Positions 61,519 through 64,000 of a stretch of 64,000 nt of DNA are shown here, in pieces (within the stretch, counting starts at the first letter, position 1; every line of letters begins with the position of its first letter). Origin of the DNA: Roseiflexus sp034432635. GTDB taxonomy: Bacteria > Chloroflexota > Chloroflexia > Chloroflexales > Roseiflexaceae. The DNA lies in NCBI GenBank assembly GCA_034432635.1, contig DAOUBK010000015.1, forward strand, positions 1-64,000. The letters are read 5' to 3'. The translations under genes were made by a program, and so were the position numbers. The notes under the pieces are model-generated. The model saw only the letters and a list, made by a program, of their open reading frames with translations. It searched no databases and was not told the origin of the DNA.

Positions 61519-63906
61519 TCAACTCTCGCCTTCCAGCGCAGCGCGCACTGCTCGATAGGCATCGACGATCCCTGCACCGTACCGACTCGCTAACGCTGCT
61601 GAGACATCGACCCCGGCGCATTGCACCGTTGATGGGCTTTCGTCCGGCGCGGGTTGCGCCGTGGTGCGCAGGATCGCTTCGGTGCGCTCCACATCGCCGA
61701 TCAATGCCGGATTCGCCGACCACATCAGCGCAACGACGCCGGTCACATGCGGAGCAGCAATCGAGGTGCCGCTGCCGGTCATATAGCTGTTCCCCGGAGC
61801 AGCCGCGAGTACATTGTCTCCTGGCGCAACAATGTCCGGCTTGATGCGTCCACTTCCGTCCACCGTTACCGGACCAACGCTGCTGAAGCGCGCAAGGAAG
61901 CCGTCGCTTGCCACGGCGCCAACGGTAAAGACCGCGTCGTAGAGTGCAAGAGGAGCGTTCAGGCTGCCGCACGCCGGACCCTCGTTGCCGGCTGCGGCAA
62001 TGGTCATCATCCCTGCGGCGCGCAACGCCTCTGCAGCCGGTAGCAGGGTGTTTGGGTCGCACCCTTCCAGGTCCTGTGGGCATCCCCAGGAGTTGTTGGT
62101 CACATCGGCGCCACGCGCCGGATCGCCGTCGCGCAGGGGATCGCCATCCGGTGGGAAGGGCGCCAGCATGAACTGCATGCAGTCCAGATAGCGCGCAGCA
62201 TTCCCCACATTGCGCGCCAGATTGACGCATGCGATCCAGGTAGCGTCGGGAGCAACCCCCACCCGATTACCGATCGCCACGCTGAGGGTAAAGGTGCCGT
62301 GCCCGCCGTAATCCACCGGTTCGGGCGATCCGCCCCACGGATCGTACCAGTTGTATTCGTGAACGACGGCGCCGTCAGGTTGGATACTACGGTAACTGTC
62401 GCGCAGTTCGGGATGATCCCACTGAACGCCACTGTCCATCAAGCCGATGACAACCCCTGCCCCGCGAACGTTCAGTTCCTGCCAGACACGATCGGCTTCG
62501 ATCATGGTCAGGTTCCAGAGCACCTCGTCGGGTGGAGGCGTGGTGCCACGTTGCGCCTCCAGCGGCTCAGGGAGCGGCCGCAGCACCGGGTTGGGTACAA
62601 CCCGATCCACCTCCGGTCGCATCGTCAGCCAGAGACGCAGCAGCGCACCGCCTTCGACCTCCAGCGCATTCATCAGGTAGTAGGGTTGATACCAGACCCC
62701 AAGACGACTCAGATCGGCGCGTAAGCCGGACTGCGTTGCATCGGCGTGGCGCACCAGCGTCTCGTACACAGCACGGCGACGTTGCCGGTAATCGGCGATG
62801 GACGCAACCGATGAAAGGTCTGCCTGGTCTTTCAGAATAACGAACAGTCGATCGCCGTAGAGACCGGGCTGCCCGATGCTGCCGTACACCGCTGCGCCAA
62901 CAAGCCAGAGCGTTGTTGCACCCACACCGATCGCCCGTGGCATTCGATCCGCGAATTGTCGCAGCACCGGCACGATACCTGATACAATGAGCGCCAGCAG
63001 AATGCTCACGCCAACCGCTCCCAATCCCCAGGCGATCCCTTCACGTCCCTGCGCCAGCAACTCGATGTGCAGCGTATCGGGATCGGCGAACAGGAGCGGC
63101 AGAGCCATAACGAGCGCAACGAACAGCGCACATGCCCGCGTATCGGGAGGACGCGCGCTTCCAATCCCCACGATCGCGCCTGCCAGCCATCCCAGCGCCG
63201 GCAGCAACGGCAGCAGAAGCAACGACTGCCCGGCAATACCGACATTCCATCCCAGGACGAGCAGCAGCACACCGGTGACCGCACCTCCCGCCAGAAGCCC
63301 CGGACCATCCGGATCTTCGAGGAGCGGTCGCAGATAGACCCGCGTAATCAGCAACGCTGCTGCATACCCAAACAGGACGGCAGCAGTCAGACCAAGGGCG
63401 ATATCGAGCAGCGATCCAAGCGCCCCCCACGCCAGCCAGGGCAGTGCCAGCAATCCGGCTGCTCCGGCAGCGAGGGGTATGGAATGCCCGCCTGCCGGGG
63501 CGCGCGCTGGAAAACGCCAGCGCACAATGATCCAGAGCGCACCTGCATAGATGCCGATCAACGCTACACGTGCCGCGGCTGCAAACTGTGCTTCCGCCGA
63601 AGGGAACATGGCTGCCGGAACCATAACCCACGTCAGCGGCAGTGCAAGCAGCCAGGCGTGCAGTGCAGCGCGCATCCGCGGCGCACGGGCAATCGCTAGC
63701 CCCCCCCCAAAAAGCAGACCAAAGATCAGCGCGGAAACGGGCACCGCAATCTGACCGACACTGCGCGCACCTGCAACCGGAGCAACGATCTGAACCAGCC
63801 CCACCACACCACATAGCGACATCACCAGCCCAACCAACGCCGCCAGCAGACAACCGCCACTGCTCCGGCGCGCTGAAGTGTGTGATGGAGAAAGCACGTT
63901 CGACAT
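61519..63906 (-). CDS. polytopic membrane subtilase (S8 serine peptidase)
   Basis: The protein has 795 residues. The first 330 residues hold about ten membrane helices (GGCLLAALVGLVMSLCGVV and later), of no recognised family. The C-terminal 350 residues are a complete subtilisin domain: Asp in VIGLMDSGVQWDH, His in YGGHGTFTLSV, oxyanion Asn in AAGNEGPACG and Ser at about 715 in GSGTSIAAPHVTG. The pairing of a polytopic N-terminus with an external protease is unusual. ATG 63906 overlaps the upstream stop by one base (TAATG), so translation is coupled. Confidence 0.85.
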   Translation of the reverse strand: MSNVLSPSHTSARRSSGGCLLAALVGLVMSLCGVVGLVQIVAPVAGARSVGQIAVPVSALIFGLLFGGGLAIARAPRMRAALHAWLLALPLTWVMVPAAMFPSAEAQFAAAARVALIGIYAGALWIIVRWRFPARAPAGGHSIPLAAGAAGLLALPWLAWGALGSLLDIALGLTAAVLFGYAAALLITRVYLRPLLEDPDGPGLLAGGAVTGVLLLVLGWNVGIAGQSLLLLPLLPALGWLAGAIVGIGSARPPDTRACALFVALVMALPLLFADPDTLHIELLAQGREGIAWGLGAVGVSILLALIVSGIVPVLRQFADRMPRAIGVGATTLWLVGAAVYGSIGQPGLYGDRLFVILKDQADLSSVASIADYRQRRRAVYETLVRHADATQSGLRADLSRLGVWYQPYYLMNALEVEGGALLRLWLTMRPEVDRVVPNPVLRPLPEPLEAQRGTTPPPDEVLWNLTMIEADRVWQELNVRGAGVVIGLMDSGVQWDHPELRDSYRSIQPDGAVVHEYNWYDPWGGSPEPVDYGGHGTFTLSVAIGNRVGVAPDATWIACVNLARNVGNAARYLDCMQFMLAPFPPDGDPLRDGDPARGADVTNNSWGCPQDLEGCDPNTLLPAAEALRAAGMMTIAAAGNEGPACGSLNAPLALYDAVFTVGAVASDGFLARFSSVGPVTVDGSGRIKPDIVAPGDNVLAAAPGNSYMTGSGTSIAAPHVTGVVALMWSANPALIGDVERTEAILRTTAQPAPDESPSTVQCAGVDVSAALASRYGAGIVDAYRAVRAALEGES

Positions 63907-64000
63907 TATTCGTTCACCTGCTGCTCTCCGAACAGTTTGCGGCGTTTTTCGTCCAAACGACGTTCAGCATCGAGTCGCTCGAGGGCGTAATCGTTCATAT
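63906..64000 (-). CDS. C-terminal end (or small entire gene) of unknown protein, partly outside window
   Basis: The frame ends at TAA 63906-63908 and reads leftward from the window edge. Thirty charged residues are visible (MNDYALERLDAERRLDEKRR onward), resembling a short coiled helix. ATG 63998 may be a start or an internal Met. It is translationally coupled to the subtilase gene. Confidence 0.45.
   Translation of the reverse strand, partial: MNDYALERLDAERRLDEKRRKLFGEQQVNE

Noticed and set aside
1..64000. CRISPR array, tRNA or rRNA genes
   Set aside because: No regularly spaced direct repeats of 25-40 bp, no cloverleaf and no conserved rRNA segments were seen. The 7-bp repeats are too short for CRISPR.

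Overview
The window looks like the chromosome of a filamentous anoxygenic phototroph of the Chloroflexota, most probably Roseiflexus. The evidence is bacteriochlorophyll genes (bchE, bchJ) beside a carotenoid desaturase, FixABCX, a ba3-type oxidase, CYTH-CHAD and ArsA proteins, Chloroflexi-style secreted proteins with Pro/Thr linkers, and about 60% GC in the core genes. The genus is inferred from gene content only.

Positions 1-5142 are a chromosomal integron. An integron integrase gene (+ strand, 4171-5142) carries all catalytic residues but an in-frame TAG at codon 103. Divergent from it run four minus-strand cassettes: an Mrr-type nuclease, a MntA/HepT nucleotidyltransferase-HEPN pair, a CPBP protease and a multidomain NTF2-like/RibD-like chimera. 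They are separated by three attC sites, and the R'' box of every complete cassette is the exact complement of that cassette's own leading R' box. From 5143 to 9451 lies decayed DNA: a methyltransferase-histone deacetylase fusion remnant, a frameshifted TolB-propeller gene, a frameshifted WD40 gene, and an orphan attC next to a small membrane-protein gene.

Positions 9452-19340 are core genes (TPR protein, hypA, MBL hydrolase, prs, a DegT aminotransferase with an FAD oxidoreductase, a methyltransferase) plus a decayed receiver-PAS-GAF gene and two copies of one MITE. Positions 19348-23605 form a four-gene operon: a Rab-like small GTPase, a coiled-coil protein, a roadblock-like/TM/SH3 protein and a hybrid histidine kinase. 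This is the best candidate for an undescribed signalling system. Positions 24295-27794 encode FixABCX, the bifurcating electron-transfer flavoprotein complex. Positions 28406-42036 hold mixed housekeeping genes, including a TPP enzyme, a DNA methyltransferase overlapping a GHMP kinase, rpsO-pnp with strong leader hairpins, and CYTH-CHAD.

Positions 43267-49191 are a minus-strand photosynthesis-pigment cluster (bchJ, a SPASM radical-SAM gene, bchE, crtI, an MBL hydrolase), flanked by a NarL-type two-component pair (49588-51368). Positions 51394-55851 hold an XRE regulator, a peptide-type binding lipoprotein and a large secreted protein. Positions 55996-59227 encode a ba3-type cytochrome oxidase (subunits IIa, II and I) with an SCO-like protein just upstream. 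The end carries a MIP18-family protein, an ArsA-family ATPase and a polytopic subtilase.

Three repeat classes recur: a MITE of about 100 bp (2 copies), 7-bp periodic tandem repeats mostly at gene 3' ends (5 tracts), and a degenerate intergenic repeat (3 loci). No tRNA, rRNA or CRISPR was recognised.
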